Source: Talpa occidentalis
Taxonomy: Eukaryota > Chordata > Mammalia > Eulipotyphla > Talpidae
Reading direction: 5' to 3'
Length of the DNA: 64,000 nucleotides
NCBI RefSeq assembly: GCF_014898055.3
Contig: NW_023600993.1
Coordinates: 19,930,850 to 19,994,849 of the forward strand
The notes under the pieces were generated by a model. The model did no database searches. It saw only the letters and a program-made list of their open reading frames with translations, and was not told the DNA's origin. The translations under genes were made by a program, and so were the position numbers. Below are positions 36,375 to 47,522 of the stretch, piece after piece. Every line of letters begins with the position of its first letter. Position 1 is the stretch's first letter.

Positions 36375-36650
36375 TTTTAAAAATTTTATTTATTTTTAAT
36401 TTTATTTATTTTTATACAAGAGCTGGGGTACAGGCCAGAGGCACAGGACGGTGAGAGGATTCACCAGAGACAGAGCAGGGAGCAGAACAGGCAGACGACA
36501 GAAATACTCAGCAGCGGGCACGACAGGAGAGGTCTGCGGCGCCATGTTGGACCCTCGCCGGCTGGCCGGGATCGAACCGATGCTGGAGAGGCTGTGGACA
36601 GCTTCACAGCATGGCGCTCAACCCGCTGCACCACCAGGGAGACCCATACA
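36375..36650 (-). mobile_element. SINE, intermediate type
   Basis: Minus-strand copy with duplication ACAGCTTCTT (36365-36374 and 36651-36660). It lies head-opposed to the preceding SINE with about 20 bp between them, forming an imperfect inverted pair. Confidence 0.88.
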
Positions 36651-36660
36651 ACAGCTTCTT

Positions 36661-37115
36661 AATAGCTTGGCCCACTCTCAGAGGTCAGCTAATTGTCATC
36701 GTCTGATGAGTTCCCTTTTCCAAAATGGTGTGGCAGTATTAACTCAATTCTGGCAATTAGCTAGGTATTCAAATGAAGAAAATTTTGTGGGCAGTTAGTT
36801 CAACACGACACGGATTTCAGCTCAGCACATCTTAGAAAGGCTAACTCTCTAAGTGAGAGACCTATTCCTTCCTTTTTTATTTTGATCTCCAATACACACA
36901 GTGTTAGTCTGTTGGGACTAGAGTTTCCTGCATGTGCCCTTTCACATTAAGGATCAACCAACCAACAGTAGGCAGTGAAAGAAAAAGTCAAGAATTTTAT
37001 ATTTGAAAATATAAAAATCATGTAATCTAGCATACCCCAAAGTATTTGCCATGAAATGTTTATTGAACTTAGGAGGGGGGAAACGGTGTGGAAAAGCATG
37101 TATTATAATCAATTT
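36661..37115. other. Non-coding, nothing recognised
   Basis: No supported feature. Confidence 0.4.
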
Positions 37116-37385
37116 AGGGCCTCCCCAGTGACACAGTGGTTGAGCGCTGGGTTGCGAAGCTGCCCGCAGCCTCTGCAGCGCCGGTTTGATCCCCGGCCGC
37201 CAGCGAGGGTCCCACATGGCACGCAGACCTCTCCTGCCGACCGCTGCGCCCCTCAGCAGTGTACTTCGTCACTCTGCCTGTTCTACTCTCTGCTCTGGCT
37301 CTGGTGAATTCTCTCACCCTCCCGCACTTCTGACTGTACCCAGTGCTTGTATAAATAAATAAATAAATAAATCTTTAAAAAAAAT
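37116..37385 (+). mobile_element. SINE, type B
   Basis: Head CCTCCCCAGTGACACAGTGG with GAGCGCTGGGTTGCGAAGC, tail CAGTGCTTGTATAAATAAATAAATAAATAAATC. Little diverged from the other type B copies. Confidence 0.9.
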
Positions 37386-38615
37386 TGATTTTAATTCAAT
37401 CCCTTAGAGACAATGAGACCAAGGACCAGAGGCACTTTGTGTTTTCTCAAGGACTTACAGCAAACTCATGGAGTCCCTCACCATCTCTCAACCCCCATGC
37501 CTGACTAGTTCCAGCTACTTGGTGCTTGTATTATAACAATAGCTGACACCTGACAATGTTATCTCCTAGACTTGAACATTGAATTTTAGCCTCATATAAC
37601 TGAGTTTTGGAGGAACAGAATTTTTATTCCTTCTTTGAGTAGGAAAAAGGAAGACAGAAAATGAATTCTTCTTCTATGTATCTTTGAGTAGAGACCAAGA
37701 CAGTGTTGACTTCATTACAAGGCAACACTCCAGATAAAGTCCGGACCACTGGGTTGAATAGTAATTCAATTCAGTAAGACTAGCTTCCCTGTATGGTAGC
37801 TTCTTCTCATAAGCTCTCTCAATGAAAACAACCACCCATCTTACTCCTCCATTTACTGTGTTACTCTGGGCATCTTACATAACATCACTGGGTCTGCATT
37901 TCCCTGTTAAGTGGGTTCATAGAGTTAACGTGAGGATTAAATGACTTAATATATGTAAAGTTTAGAAGAGGTTGGGCATTTATGTGTTTGCTACCACTTG
38001 GGCATACAACTATAGGTTAAACCAAAGAAAGTTGAGTTCCAATTTTCCAGTGATATTCCAGAAGGCAATTTGAGAGATTATCCCCACTTGGTTATGCAGC
38101 ATGGACTTATGGGACTGTAGAAAATGAACACCAGTTAGCAGAAGGGATAATTGTCTCAGAAATTTAATAGGCATGGAAGTTAATTATCTATGAGTAATCA
38201 GAATGACTCTGTCTCACAGATCTTCAGGCTAATATTTGAAGTTCATTTCTAATTTTCATCCTGAATATGTTTTTGGCAGAACCTTCTCTTTTTAAAAGCA
38301 TTTTACAGCCATTTAATAACAGACTTCCAGTCTCGTTGGGTCAATATTTTGAAGAGGAACTTTTTGCTTATGGTAGCTATTAAATAGAACAATGAAGAAA
38401 TTACCTGGAACTTTCACAGCAATAATTCGGTAAAAAAGTGGTCTACTATGTATCTTAATAGGGAGAAAGGCTTAGCTTTGCCTTTAATCTATTTCTGTAT
38501 CCATTGCTACTCCTGGGTTATTGAAAATTTCCACCAGGAGAAAGGTTGTGATTGCTTCCTTGGAAACATAAGATCAAGTAAATATTGAACTGGAAAGAAT
38601 CTAGAATTTCACCAA
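37386..38615. other. Non-coding with MIR fragment
   Basis: About 37840-37985 follows the plus-oriented MIR consensus (TTACTGTGTTACTCTGGGCA, TGAGGATTAAATGACTTAATATATGTAAAG). No gene seen. Confidence 0.5.
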
Positions 38616-38617
38616 AT

Positions 38618-38785
38618 AGAGTGATTCTCAAACTTGGTTGTGCACCAGAAGCACCTGGAGAGTCATTAATATGCAGGACTTTAGGTCTCATCCCCAGCGG
38701 TTCTGATTCAGTAGGTCTGAGGTGAGATCTCAGAATTTGCGTTTTCATAAGTAATTCACCCAGTAATGACACTGAGTCAAACCTT
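38618..38785 (+). repeat. MER5-like hAT (Charlie) fragment
   Basis: GAGTGATTCTCAAACTTGGTTGTGCACCAGAAGCACCTGG-type start and GGTTCTGATTCAGTAGGTCTG are the hallmarks of the MER5 family of non-autonomous hAT transposons. Quoted pieces: TTCTCAAACTTGG at about 38626 and CTGATTCAGTAGG at about 38702. Confidence 0.7.
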
Positions 38786-39076
38786 GAGAAATAATGCCAG
38801 GACTTTTGGGGTTATTAGAAGAACTGAGGCCACACAAGGTGAATCAGTGCAGGAGCTGAACTCTCTTGATATTCAGGGTCACCAGTCCTTCCAAGATCTT
38901 GACCTGCAGGGTGTTAACAAAGGCAAAAGGCTCTTGAACTTTTCCTTCAGAGAAACAATGGGAGAGGGAAATTGGGATAAGCTGAAGGTGCTTGAGAACT
39001 TGAAACAAAGACCTCAGTGGAGAGAGCACGTTTGGTCTCCCCATATAATAGCACTTGCCTTAGTAAACCCTGCTTA

Positions 39077-39674
39077 TGTAACTAGGCGGTGCCGAGGTAA
39101 AGGGGGAGGTTCCAGGTTCCCTGCCCACCCAAAGAAGGGCAGAGCTGAGCAGGGAGAAGAAGCAGCTACAGAGGAGACTGAAGAAGGGAGGAAGCAGGAT
39201 GGAGAGCAAGAAGGAGACCTGAAGGAGGCACAAGGAGCAGAGAGACATATGAAGAAACTGCACTTGCTTTTTGGCCCTGGATTGGTTGAAACAGATGTGG
39301 CTGAGAGACCCGTGGGGTGGTTAACAATGGCAGCTTTTATCTTGATTTTGATTTTGCTCTTTTCCTCCCAGACTTGTCTGAGTGTTTCTAACCTTTTGCT
39401 ATGGGTCCCCACCGGAAGGTGCTTTAAACTTGTGGCTGGCTTTTGGCCTTGCTCTGGGTCAATCCCATTTGGGTGGAACTTGTACTTATGAGGGGATGGG
39501 TAACTTTGGGTGCTTGATTTAGAAACTATATTCTTTGTCTTTTCTGTATTGCATACTAATTGCATGAAAGTTGCTTTCCATTAAATGTTTTGTCTTGAAG
39601 TGGAGGATAGTAGAAACTATTTAGAGCAGGCAGGTTTGGGGGTTTAGGGGTGTCCCTCTCTCTGCCCTGTAACA
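39077..39674 (+). mobile_element. Solo LTR, older 4-bp-TSD family (copy 2)
   Basis: The best-defined copy of the family: 598 bp, TGTAAC...CTGTAACA ends, perfect duplication CTTA (39073-39076 and 39675-39678). An ATTAAA polyadenylation-like signal lies near 39581. The open frame spanning 38766-39491 (241 codons) starts in unrelated flanking DNA and runs through the LTR. Only its last 138 or so codons are LTR-derived. Confidence 0.8.
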
Positions 39675-39678
39675 CTTA

Positions 39679-41272
39679 CATGCTGAACATTTAGGGATGC
39701 TCAGCAATAGGATATATCACATTATTCATGGGGATTTGCTTACCTGAAGACTCTGTTATGAGTTAAAAGGGAATGAAGTAAATGACTAGCTTCCCAGAAA
39801 TGTAGTTTGCTGAGTGAACAATCAATTATGAAGAAAGACAATTAATCCATATACTTAGATTTCTGTTCCTGCCAGAATCTTTCAGCATTGCTCTTTTGCC
39901 AAACCCTATCTGCTGTTAGAAGGACCCCTATTAAAGGAATTTAAGGCCTCTACTACCCAATTGGCTAACATAAACAACTATTTCTCCTCCAATAATAAGA
40001 ATTATACAATTTACACCTCTTCCCTATCTCCCTTGGATATTAGGAAGCTCAGAAACAAACCTGAAGCATGGTCAAGAAGCTACACTGACCAAACTGCTGA
40101 AAGCATTTGTACCTAATTCCCAAACTTTTTTCTGCTTGATTACAACATCCAATGCAAACTTGAACTAGACATATCAATAAGGGTCCAGGCAGATTTAGAT
40201 AACCACCTTGGGTTCCAAGTGACTTCACCCTTTATTCAAAATTTGTATTGTCTTGTTTTGATTTGGTTTTCTGTTTGTTTTGTTTATAACCAGACCAAGG
40301 TGAGATTCAAAAGCAGCCCAGCCTCTAGGCTTAAAAGATAATGGCGTGAAAAGCTCTTGCAAAACAGAGATCTGTTTGACCAATGCAAATCTCATTTCCA
40401 GGAATTAAATTGGGGATCAATAAGAACATCAGCAGTTGGCAATGGACATTGAATTAAAGGAATTCACCCAGAAAGTCCTTCAAGGGCCTCAGTGGGGAAC
40501 ATACAAGCTGAGGGTATAAAGAAACAAGAATTATAAGGCAACAGAAGCTATCAAGAAGCAAGAAGCTATTGTAACTGAGATACAGAAATCTGAGAATCAA
40601 AAAGTAATTTCACACATTGAGTTATGCCTCCACCTTGCCCCTTACTTATGGGGGCAGTTGGAAATCCAAGGTTTACTCTTCTTTCCAAACTGTACCTATG
40701 GGCCTGTTAGGCTTAAACTGCTCTTAAGAAGCCATGCCTGCCATTGAGTTCAGCCTTTCCAGTACAAAGTCCATTTGGCTCAGTCAATCAATTAATTACC
40801 TAAACTTAAAGAATGCAAACTACCTACCCTGCAAGCTTCCTCTCAAGTTAAACAAGAGCAGGATGCTTAATTCCACTGGAGCAATGAGTACATGTCAGAT
40901 GCATGACCAGCAATGGCTGCGGAGCAAACTTTGACTGATAAGTAATTTTGCATCCCAGAGACTGATCAGCAGAATACTTTTTCAAAACCAGCAATGCCTG
41001 GGGAGCCTTTGATGGATAAGTAACTTTGTGTCCCAGAGATTGATCGGCAGAATACTTTGTTGATAAGATTGGAACCACAAGTGGAGTGTCGAAAGATTGA
41101 TTTCAATTTTGAAACACCGGCCATAAAACTAATCCAAATCCACAGACTCATCTCCCCAAAAAGCCTGGAAAACCTGAGCATACATTCATTTTCTTCTAAC
41201 TTTTTTCTCTTTGTTCTCTTGTCCTGAGTAATTGACTCAGTAAAATCATTCAATCAATAAAAGGGCCAGGTT
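39679..41272. other. Non-coding with 81-bp tandem repeat
   Basis: Two diverged copies of an 81-bp unit (CCAGCAATG...CAGAATACTTT) lie at 40907-40987 and 40988-41066. Surrounding sequence has the feel of decayed retroviral or LTR material but shows no domain I can name. Confidence 0.45.
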
Positions 41273-41550
41273 GGGCCTCCCCGGTGGCAGAGCGGGTTGA
41301 GCGCAGTGCTGTGAAGCTGTCCACAGCCTGTGCAGCGCTGGTTCGATTCCCAGCCGGCCAGGGAAATTCCCACATGGCCAGGCAGACCTCTCCTGTCTTG
41401 CCCGCTGCTCCCCTCAGCAATGTACTTTGGTCAATCTGCCTGTTCTGCTCCCTGCTCTGTCTCTGGTGAATTCTCTTACCCTCCCGCACCTCTGGACTGT
41501 ACCCCAGAGATTTTAAAGATTTAAATAAATCTTAAAAAAAAAAAAAAAAA
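41273..41550 (+). mobile_element. SINE, intermediate type
   Basis: Head CCTCCCCGGTGGCAGAGCGGG, body GGCAGACCTCTCCTGTC, then a short tail and A(18). GGCCAGGTT flanks it (about 41264-41272 and 41552-41560). Confidence 0.88.
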
Positions 41551-42002
41551 AGGCCAGGTTTTGCCTCCTCAGTGAGCATCCTGCCATAAAAACTTGCGCC
41601 ACGACTCCCATTTCCTTGACAGTGTGGTGTTGTCTGACACTGCATGTGCCCACTCCGCATGACTATCCACTAGAGGAAGGAGGTGGTCCTGGCCACAGAT
41701 ACTAAGGGAAAAAATGCGGATTAATTTACAAAGGAACAAAGATTAAAGAGGTTAAGGCCCGTTGATGGTGTCCAAATGGTTACTGGTGAGTCCCTGTCAC
41801 CCCTGTGTGCTGAATGCTCTTCATGTTCACATTCCTTGACACCTGGGTTTTCTATGATTAGATTCTTCCCATAAGACCTGGATGTTGGGCTTTTATTATT
41901 TCCCATGTGGCTTGGCTGAGACTCTTCCTTGCTAAAACATCAAAACTGTGAATTAACCCGTTCCTTCAATACATAAAACCTATTTAAAATAAACATCAAT
42001 GT
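41551..42002. other. Non-coding; shares a repeat with 34.8 kb
   Basis: CACGACTCCCATTTCC and CAGTGTGGTGTTG at 41595-41640 recur at 34830-34870. Otherwise nothing recognised. Confidence 0.4.
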
Positions 42003-42270
42003 GGACCTCCCCAGTGGCACAGCGGTTGAGCACTGGGTTGAGAAGCTGCCCGCAGCCACTGCAGCACCAGTTCGATCTCCGGCCGCCAGGTGAGGGTCCC
42101 ACATGGCACGCAGACCTCTCCTGCCGCCTGCTGCTCCCCTCAGCAGTGTACTTTGGTCCTTCTGCCTGTTCTGCTCCCTGCTCTGGCTCTGGTGAATTCT
42201 CTCACCCTCCCGCACTTCTGACTGTACCCAGTGCTTGGATAAATAAATAAATAAATCTTAAAAAAAAAAA
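42003..42270 (+). mobile_element. SINE, type B
   Basis: Head CCTCCCCAGTGGCACAGCGG, GAGCACTGGGTTGAGAAGC, tail CAGTGCTTGGATAAATAAATAAATAAATC. CAATGTG flanks it on both sides. Confidence 0.9.
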
Positions 42271-42311
42271 CAATGTGAAATCACCTGAAAGATCTGTTTA
42301 TTATCTAATAG

Positions 42312-42949
42312 TGTTACAGGCAGGGTGAGGGGCACCCCAGAACCCTCAAGCTGGCCTGCTCTAAATGGGTTCTGCCATCTGCTGCATCAAAACAAAACAT
42401 ACTCTAGTGCATGAGACCTTCAATGGAAAGGAACTTGTGTACAATTAGTGTGCAACAGAAAGAAGAGAAGGGAAAGAGTAGACACAATAGTTTCCACATG
42501 AAACACCCAAGTTACCCATCCCCTTGTGGGTAAATGCCCAGTAAAGCAGGCTTGACCCAAAGTGGGAGCACTGGGCCCGAAAGTTTAACATAAGTCTAAG
42601 GCACCTTCTGGTGGGGACACATAGGAAAGGGGCAGAGGGGGCCAGGAAGTCTGGGATGCAAGGAGCAAAATCAAGATAAAGGCTGCCACTGTTAACACCC
42701 GACCCCCACCATCCCACCCCCCACCCCCACCCCGCCCCAGGCCTCTTGTGCAAGTCCAGGCTGAGCAGCAAGCACGGCTTGTTCCCATGGCTCTCTGCTC
42801 CATGTGCCTCCTGCAGGTCTTTTTGATCTCCTTCCTTCCTTCCAAATATTTCTAAATTTTCTCTCTAGCTTCTTCCTGCTCAGCTCCACCCTTTCTCGGG
42901 TGGGGCAGGGAACCTGGAACCTCCCTTTCCCTGGGACTACCCTGTTACA
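42312..42949 (-). mobile_element. Solo LTR, older 4-bp-TSD family (copy 3)
   Basis: Complete, 638 bp, TGTAACAGGG...GCCTGTAACA on the minus strand, flanked by ATAG and ATAT (one mismatch in the expected duplication). It has a C-rich expansion at about 42696-42738. Confidence 0.75.
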
Positions 42950-44165
42950 ATATTGAGTAAGAATAGATTGAAGTTGTCTGCCGTAGAGAGGGAGAACAAT
43001 AGTGCAGGCAAAAAATCCTCCCCTAAGAAATTTTAAAAGTTGCTTTCATGATTATACCTGCTAAGTCCTTATTCAGTGAAATGCACTGATTCTTTCATAT
43101 GTACATGAGCACAGTGTGAGCACACTTGAAACACTGCAAGCTTGGAAGGCAGATAGACCTAGATTTATGTTGAACAGCTGTATGATTTTGATATTTCATG
43201 TAACCTTTCAGAGTCTGGTTATATATATCCATAAAATGGAAATAACAGTGTCTATTTCTTAATGCTCTGAGCATTTGAGATAAATTATCAAGTGCCAGGC
43301 TCTGGTACATTATACGCTTGCCCTATCATCAATGTTGGCATTCTGCTTTATCATGATTTATCATAGTTGTAACGTGATCATTGTGTTACTGTACTTATTA
43401 AAATGTATTTGGCCAAAGGAGAAAGAAAATCAAGTTTAAAAAACTAGGAAGTGCTATAAGATGCTATTCTTTTTTTTTTCTGTGTAAGAATATTCTTTTT
43501 TTTAATTTTACATTAACCTTTTACAATACATAATTTTTTTTTATTTTTAAACAATATTACGGTGCTAATTCTGATTCCTTTTTGTTTAAGCAAGTTGTTG
43601 GTTCCTTTTTATAACCAAAAATATTTCTAAATTTTCCAGACTCCATTTATGAAGAAAAAGAAGCATCAGAAATTTCAAAAATGGGACAGAGGGATGAAAA
43701 AAAGTTCTTTACTGCTGCTTGATTTTCTGAAGTTTGTTCCATATCTTGGATTATTTCCTGTGACAGGTCTTCTAACTATGTAGGACATGCCAAGGCCCAA
43801 AGTCACAGGTGAATTCATCTATGAGGAAAACCTGTTCAAAAAATATTACATGTGACATTCTAATTGTGTGGCCCAGTGGTCTAGAGAGTTTAAGTCATGA
43901 AGTGCAATCCTGAAAGCCCTCCTTTCTCGTCTTTGTTTATCAATGAAAACCTGCTCTTAGGAACAGGACTTCTTGGGACTTGACAAGGGTCCACTGCTGA
44001 AAAGCTGTCTCTTGATATTTTTAGCAAAAGATCTGCATCTAGTTTCAGTGCATAACCAGATAGTTACATGACCTAGCAAAGACCTTGGGTCTCCATTACA
44101 AGTTTACGTTCTTTGTAAAACAATTCAACAAGAGGCCATGTTGGTGGGCAGGAAATGCCTTAGAA
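42950..44165. other. Non-coding with MIR fragment
   Basis: About 43130-43330 is a plus-oriented MIR (CAGCTGTATGATTTTGATATTTCATGTAACCTTTCAGAG, ATAAAATGGAAATAACAG, CAAGTGCCAGGCTCTGG as landmarks). 43480-43560 is T-rich. No gene seen. Confidence 0.5.
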
Positions 44166-44620
44166 GTAATTAATTTAACAATAGATAACAACTCCACAAA
44201 ATGGAGTTGGGCCCCTTCCCCCCAAATTTTTATTGACCTGGATTTTGATTTTATTTCTTTCATTCCAGACTTGCCTAGTCCCTTCTGGCCGTTCCCTATG
44301 GGTTCCCACTGGAAGGTGCCTTAGACTGTGGCAGGCTTTTGGGCCTCGGTACAATTTCTGTGCTGGCAAAATGCAGCTCTCCTGCCTGCTGTGACTATGT
44401 AGGTGTTGCTTTTCACAAACCTTTTCCCTTTGCAAAGCAAAGCCCATCTGTGGTTATGTAGGTGTCTCTCTTTTTTTTCTCCTTTTCCTAATAAACCTAT
44501 CCTTTTAAAATGTAACCTTTGCCTGTCTGTATTTGTGCAAATGGCTTCCTCTCTTGGATAAACTTGCTGTGTGACAGAACCGGGAACTCCGCTGAAACTT
44601 CTCTCAGAGGAAAACCAAGT
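44166..44620 (+). repeat. Composite LTR fragment
   Basis: 44228-44345 matches the older 4-bp-TSD LTR family (CCAGACTTGCC, TATGGGTTCCCACTGGAAGGTGCC). From 44350 it matches instead the minus strand of the 1-kb repeat (ATGCAGCTCTC, CTTTTCACAAACCTTTTCCC). It ends with CCTAATAAACC, a polyadenylation signal. This may be a distinct LTR subfamily or a recombinant. Confidence 0.5.
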
Positions 44621-44831
44621 TTTCCTCTTTGGGGATATCCCCTATCTTTGGGGATATCTCCAAAGATAAAGTCTTTTTTTCTACTTCTCTAATTACAGCC
44701 CTAGTCAAAGCCCCCTATCTTTTGCTTCGAATACTGCAATAACCTATGGATTATCCTCTTCTACCTTAAATTTATTATCCACATAGCTGTCAAATTATAA
44801 TAGTGTCGTGTCCATAGACAGGGGAAGTTCC

Positions 44832-45113
44832 GGGCCTCCCCGGTGGCGCAGCGGTTGAGCGCTGGGTTGCGAAGCTGCCCGCAGCCTCTGCGGTGCCGGT
44901 TCGATCTCCGGCTGCCAGCGAGGGTCCCACATGGCTCGCAGACCCCTCCTGCCGCCCGCTGCTCCCCTCAGCAGTGTACTTCGGTCCTTCTGCCTGTTCT
45001 GTTCCCCGCTCTGGCTCTGGTGAATTCTCTCACCCTCCCGCGCTTCTGACTGTACCCAGTGCTTGTATAAATAAATAAATAAATCTTTAAAAAAAGAAAA
45101 GAAAAGAAAGAAA
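44832..45113 (+). mobile_element. SINE, type B, nested in LTR
   Basis: Nearly consensus type B copy (GGCCTCCCCGGTGGCGCAGCGG). The 12-bp duplication AGGGGAAGTTCC is at 44820-44831 and 45113-45124. Probably one of the youngest SINEs in the window. Confidence 0.93.
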
Positions 45114-45316
45114 GGGGAAGTTCCAAGTCCCCTGCCCCACCCAAGGAAGGGTGGAGCTGAGCAGGGAGGAGAAGCTAGAAAAGACTAGAAAGAGGACTTG
45201 GGAAATGAAGAGAAAATGTGGAGAAGGCATGAAGAAAAAGATGCGCTTGCTCCTTGTCCTTGGACTTATACCAGGGCTTGGGGGACATGGAAGAGACACT
45301 TGAAAGAGACATGGGT

Positions 45317-45588
45317 GGGCCTCCCTGGTGGCGCAAGTGTTTAAATTTCAGCACGATGCAGCTATCAGCAGCCACTGCAGCACGAGTTTAATCCCCGACC
45401 AGGGAGCTGACCCACATGGCACAGCAGACCTCTCCTGTCTGGACCGCTGCTCCCCTCAGCAGTGTATTTCAGTCAGTCTGCCTGTTCTGCTCCCCACTCT
45501 GTCTCTGGTGAATCCTCTCACCTTCTGTATCTCTGGCCCATACACCAGTTCTGGTATGTATAAATAAATCTTTAAAAAAAAAAAAAAA
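45317..45588 (+). mobile_element. SINE, type A, nested in LTR
   Basis: Head GGCCTCCCTGGTGGCGCAAG. The target duplication is AAGAGACATGGGTG before and AAGAGACTTGGGTG after (one mismatch). Confidence 0.9.
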
Positions 45589-46003
45589 GAAGAGACTTGG
45601 GTGAGAGACCTGTGGGAGGCTGACAATAGCAAACCTTATCTTGACTTGGATTTTGATTTTGTTTCTTTAATCCCAGACTTGCCTGGTCCCTTCTGCCCGT
45701 TTCCTATGGGTTCCCACCAGAAGGTGCCTTAGACTTGTGGCAGGCTTTTGGGCCTCAGTGACCCCAATTTGGGTCAACCCTGTTAGGATGGGCATTTACC
45801 TGTTAAGCTGGGGAACTTAGGGTGCTTCATTTGAAAACTATTTTCTTTTTCTTCTCTCCATTACACATGAATTCTATTAGTTATTTTCTATTGAAGGTCT
45901 TGTGCACTAAGAGTATGTTTGCCTTTATGTGGCAGATGGCACTACCTATTTTGAGCTTACAGGTTTGGGGGGCCTGGGGTACCCCTCATTCTGCCCACTG
46001 ACA

Positions 46004-47128
46004 CCCATACTTCACTATGTTCTAAGTAAGCTTCTTCTGTGAACATGCCAAGCTTCTTCTGTGCTTAGACACTTCGTCTGGAATTCTTGAATTTCAGATA
46101 TTGGTATTGTCAGTTGTTTATATGACTGACTTTTTCACTTTTTTCACCTGAAACTTCTCCTTTTCAGAGAGGACTCTCCATCCAGCAAATGTAATTAAAG
46201 GACTCACCAGTCATATAATTTCCTCCTCAATCTTATGCTGATAGAAATTACCTGTTTTTTCCTGTTGATTTTCCTTAGCTTCCCACCAGTATAAATGTTT
46301 GTTAAGGGCAAATGTTTGTTAAGGACTTTCTTGTTTTTCACTGTGCCCCATGACACATTGCTTAGTACATACCTGTTTCTTGAATTAAAATGATTAAAAT
46401 GATAGGAATAAATAATACACAAAAGAAGAAATACAACTGAAAAATAATCCAAAAGTATTCCCTTGAGTAATCAAGAAATGTGATTTAAAATAATGAGATA
46501 TTTTATATAGTAAATACAAATAAATATGTTTCATTCCTAATTAAGCAAGCACAAGGATATAATAATTCTCTGTAAACAGATACAAATCTAGGAAGCAATT
46601 TGGTAATATGTATCAACAACTGTAGAACTGTTATTCCCTTTGACATAGTTATTTTACCTTTGAAAATTGTAAGAAAATGACATAAATAAATACATTAAAA
46701 AGCTCTAGGCATAAGAATGTTTATCAAGGCTCTATTTGCATAGTAAATATGAAGAGCAGATAAATGAATTATACTACATTTACTTGCATGAATAGGGATA
46801 AAAAAAAAAAAACACGGGGTTTTGGAAGCAATGTAGCAGCATGCAAAAATTACCAGGTTATAAAATTAAATCAAAATGGATCCCCAAATCCGTGTAAAGT
46901 ATCAAATATATAAAAAAAATGCAAAGATGATAACAGAAAACATTGATAAGATTAAGGCTGATTTTAACTTTATTTTCCAAACATTTTATTTTATTACTTC
47001 CATAATAAAAAATTAATACCTGCCTTCCTATCAGAAAATATTATTTTGAAAATACACTGAGACAGTTCATTAATTCACTTTCCCGACATTCAGTCTCTGA
47101 TTTATGACAGAACCTGCTAAATCCTTTG
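46004..47128. other. AT-rich insertion site region of the provirus
   Basis: No gene or repeat recognised. The composition is very AT-rich and contrasts sharply with the GC-richer provirus that follows. Confidence 0.5.
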
Positions 47129-47134
47129 GGAATG
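47129..47134 (+). repeat. Target site duplication GGAATG (5')
   Basis: Six bases directly before the 5' LTR, identical to 54298-54303 directly after the 3' LTR. Six-base duplications are usual for betaretroviruses and related class II elements. This proves an integrase-made insertion that has not been rearranged at its ends. Confidence 0.95.
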
Positions 47135-47170
47135 TGTTGGCGCCTTACTTCGTGGCATCAGGATACTTCC

Positions 47171-47320
47171 CCCTTCCATGATTGTCTGTGCTCCTTTCGG
47201 CCCAGTGCGCATGACGACCTCCGGCGCACCAAATAAGGGCATGTGCCCTTCCGGGATTAGCTGTGCTTCTTTTGGCCCAGTGCGCATGACGGCCTCCGGC
47301 GCACCAAATAAGGATATGTG
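47171..47320 (+). promoter_or_regulatory. U3 enhancer-like 75-bp tandem duplication with CArG boxes
   Basis: Copies at 47171-47245 and 47246-47320. Each holds TGACG (47212-47216 and 47287-47291; CREB/ATF half-site) and a perfect CArG box CCAAATAAGG (47229-47238 and 47304-47313; serum response factor consensus CC(A/T)6GG). The same arrangement in the 3' LTR (53948-54097) shows that the duplication predates integration. Enhancer function is inferred from position upstream of the TATA box and from the habit of retroviral U3 regions to duplicate enhancers. Confidence 0.7.
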
Positions 47321-47374
47321 TTTAATCATTGGCTAGGCACTGTTGGCCTGCTTCTTCCGCTTCCGGTCCCCAGC

Positions 47375-47380
47375 TATAAA
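47375..47380 (+). promoter_or_regulatory. TATA box of the 5' LTR
   Basis: CTATAAAG about 145 bp before the end of the LTR; the identical site in the 3' LTR is at 54152-54157. This sets transcription start, and so the start of R, at roughly 47405. Confidence 0.8.
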
Positions 47381-47522
47381 GCCCCGCCGAAAACGAAAGT
47401 AAAAGAGACCTGCGATAGCTGAACCAAGAGTGTGCGCGTCTCCCTCTGTGGTGTACCCCTGTTCTTCAGGTCGCTGCTCTCCCCTCGAGAACCTCGTTGA
47501 CCAGTCCGCGGGCTCGGGCAGG

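Larger units (their letters stand above)
44804..46003 (+). mobile_element. LTR, older family (copy 5), broken by two SINEs
   Basis: LTR sequence occupies roughly 44804-44831, 45114-45316 and 45588-46003. The two SINEs in between each have clear target duplications made of LTR sequence. The LTR 3' end is TCTGCCCACTGACA. Confidence 0.7.
47135..47520 (+). repeat. 5' LTR
   Basis: 386 bp, TGTTGGCGCC...GGGCTCGGGCA. U3 holds a 75-bp tandem duplication. A TATAAA box lies at 47375-47380 and AGTAAA, a weak polyadenylation-type hexamer, at 47398-47403, so R is probably short and starts near 47405. It differs from the 3' LTR at six positions (for example T/C near 47150 and G/A near the 3' end). The same length in both LTRs shows that no indels have occurred since integration. 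Confidence 0.97.

Noticed and set aside
38766..39491. 241-codon open frame, the longest outside the provirus
   Set aside because: It starts in unrelated flanking DNA before the LTR boundary at 39077 and runs through a solo LTR with proven 4-bp duplication. No recognised protein domain.
44832..45113. tRNA-like sequence with a box B (GGTTCGATC)
   Set aside because: It is the head of a SINE; I see no intact cloverleaf with a CCA-adjacent acceptor stem, so no tRNA gene is called.
44166..46003. A second provirus formed by the neighbouring LTR pieces
   Set aside because: No primer binding site, polypurine tract or retroviral domain lies between them. They are separate or SINE-split solo LTR fragments.
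47117..47329. Antisense frame in the LTR with a repeated LFGAPE segment
   Set aside because: The repeat is a by-product of the 75-bp U3 duplication, which is divisible by three. No independent evidence of coding.
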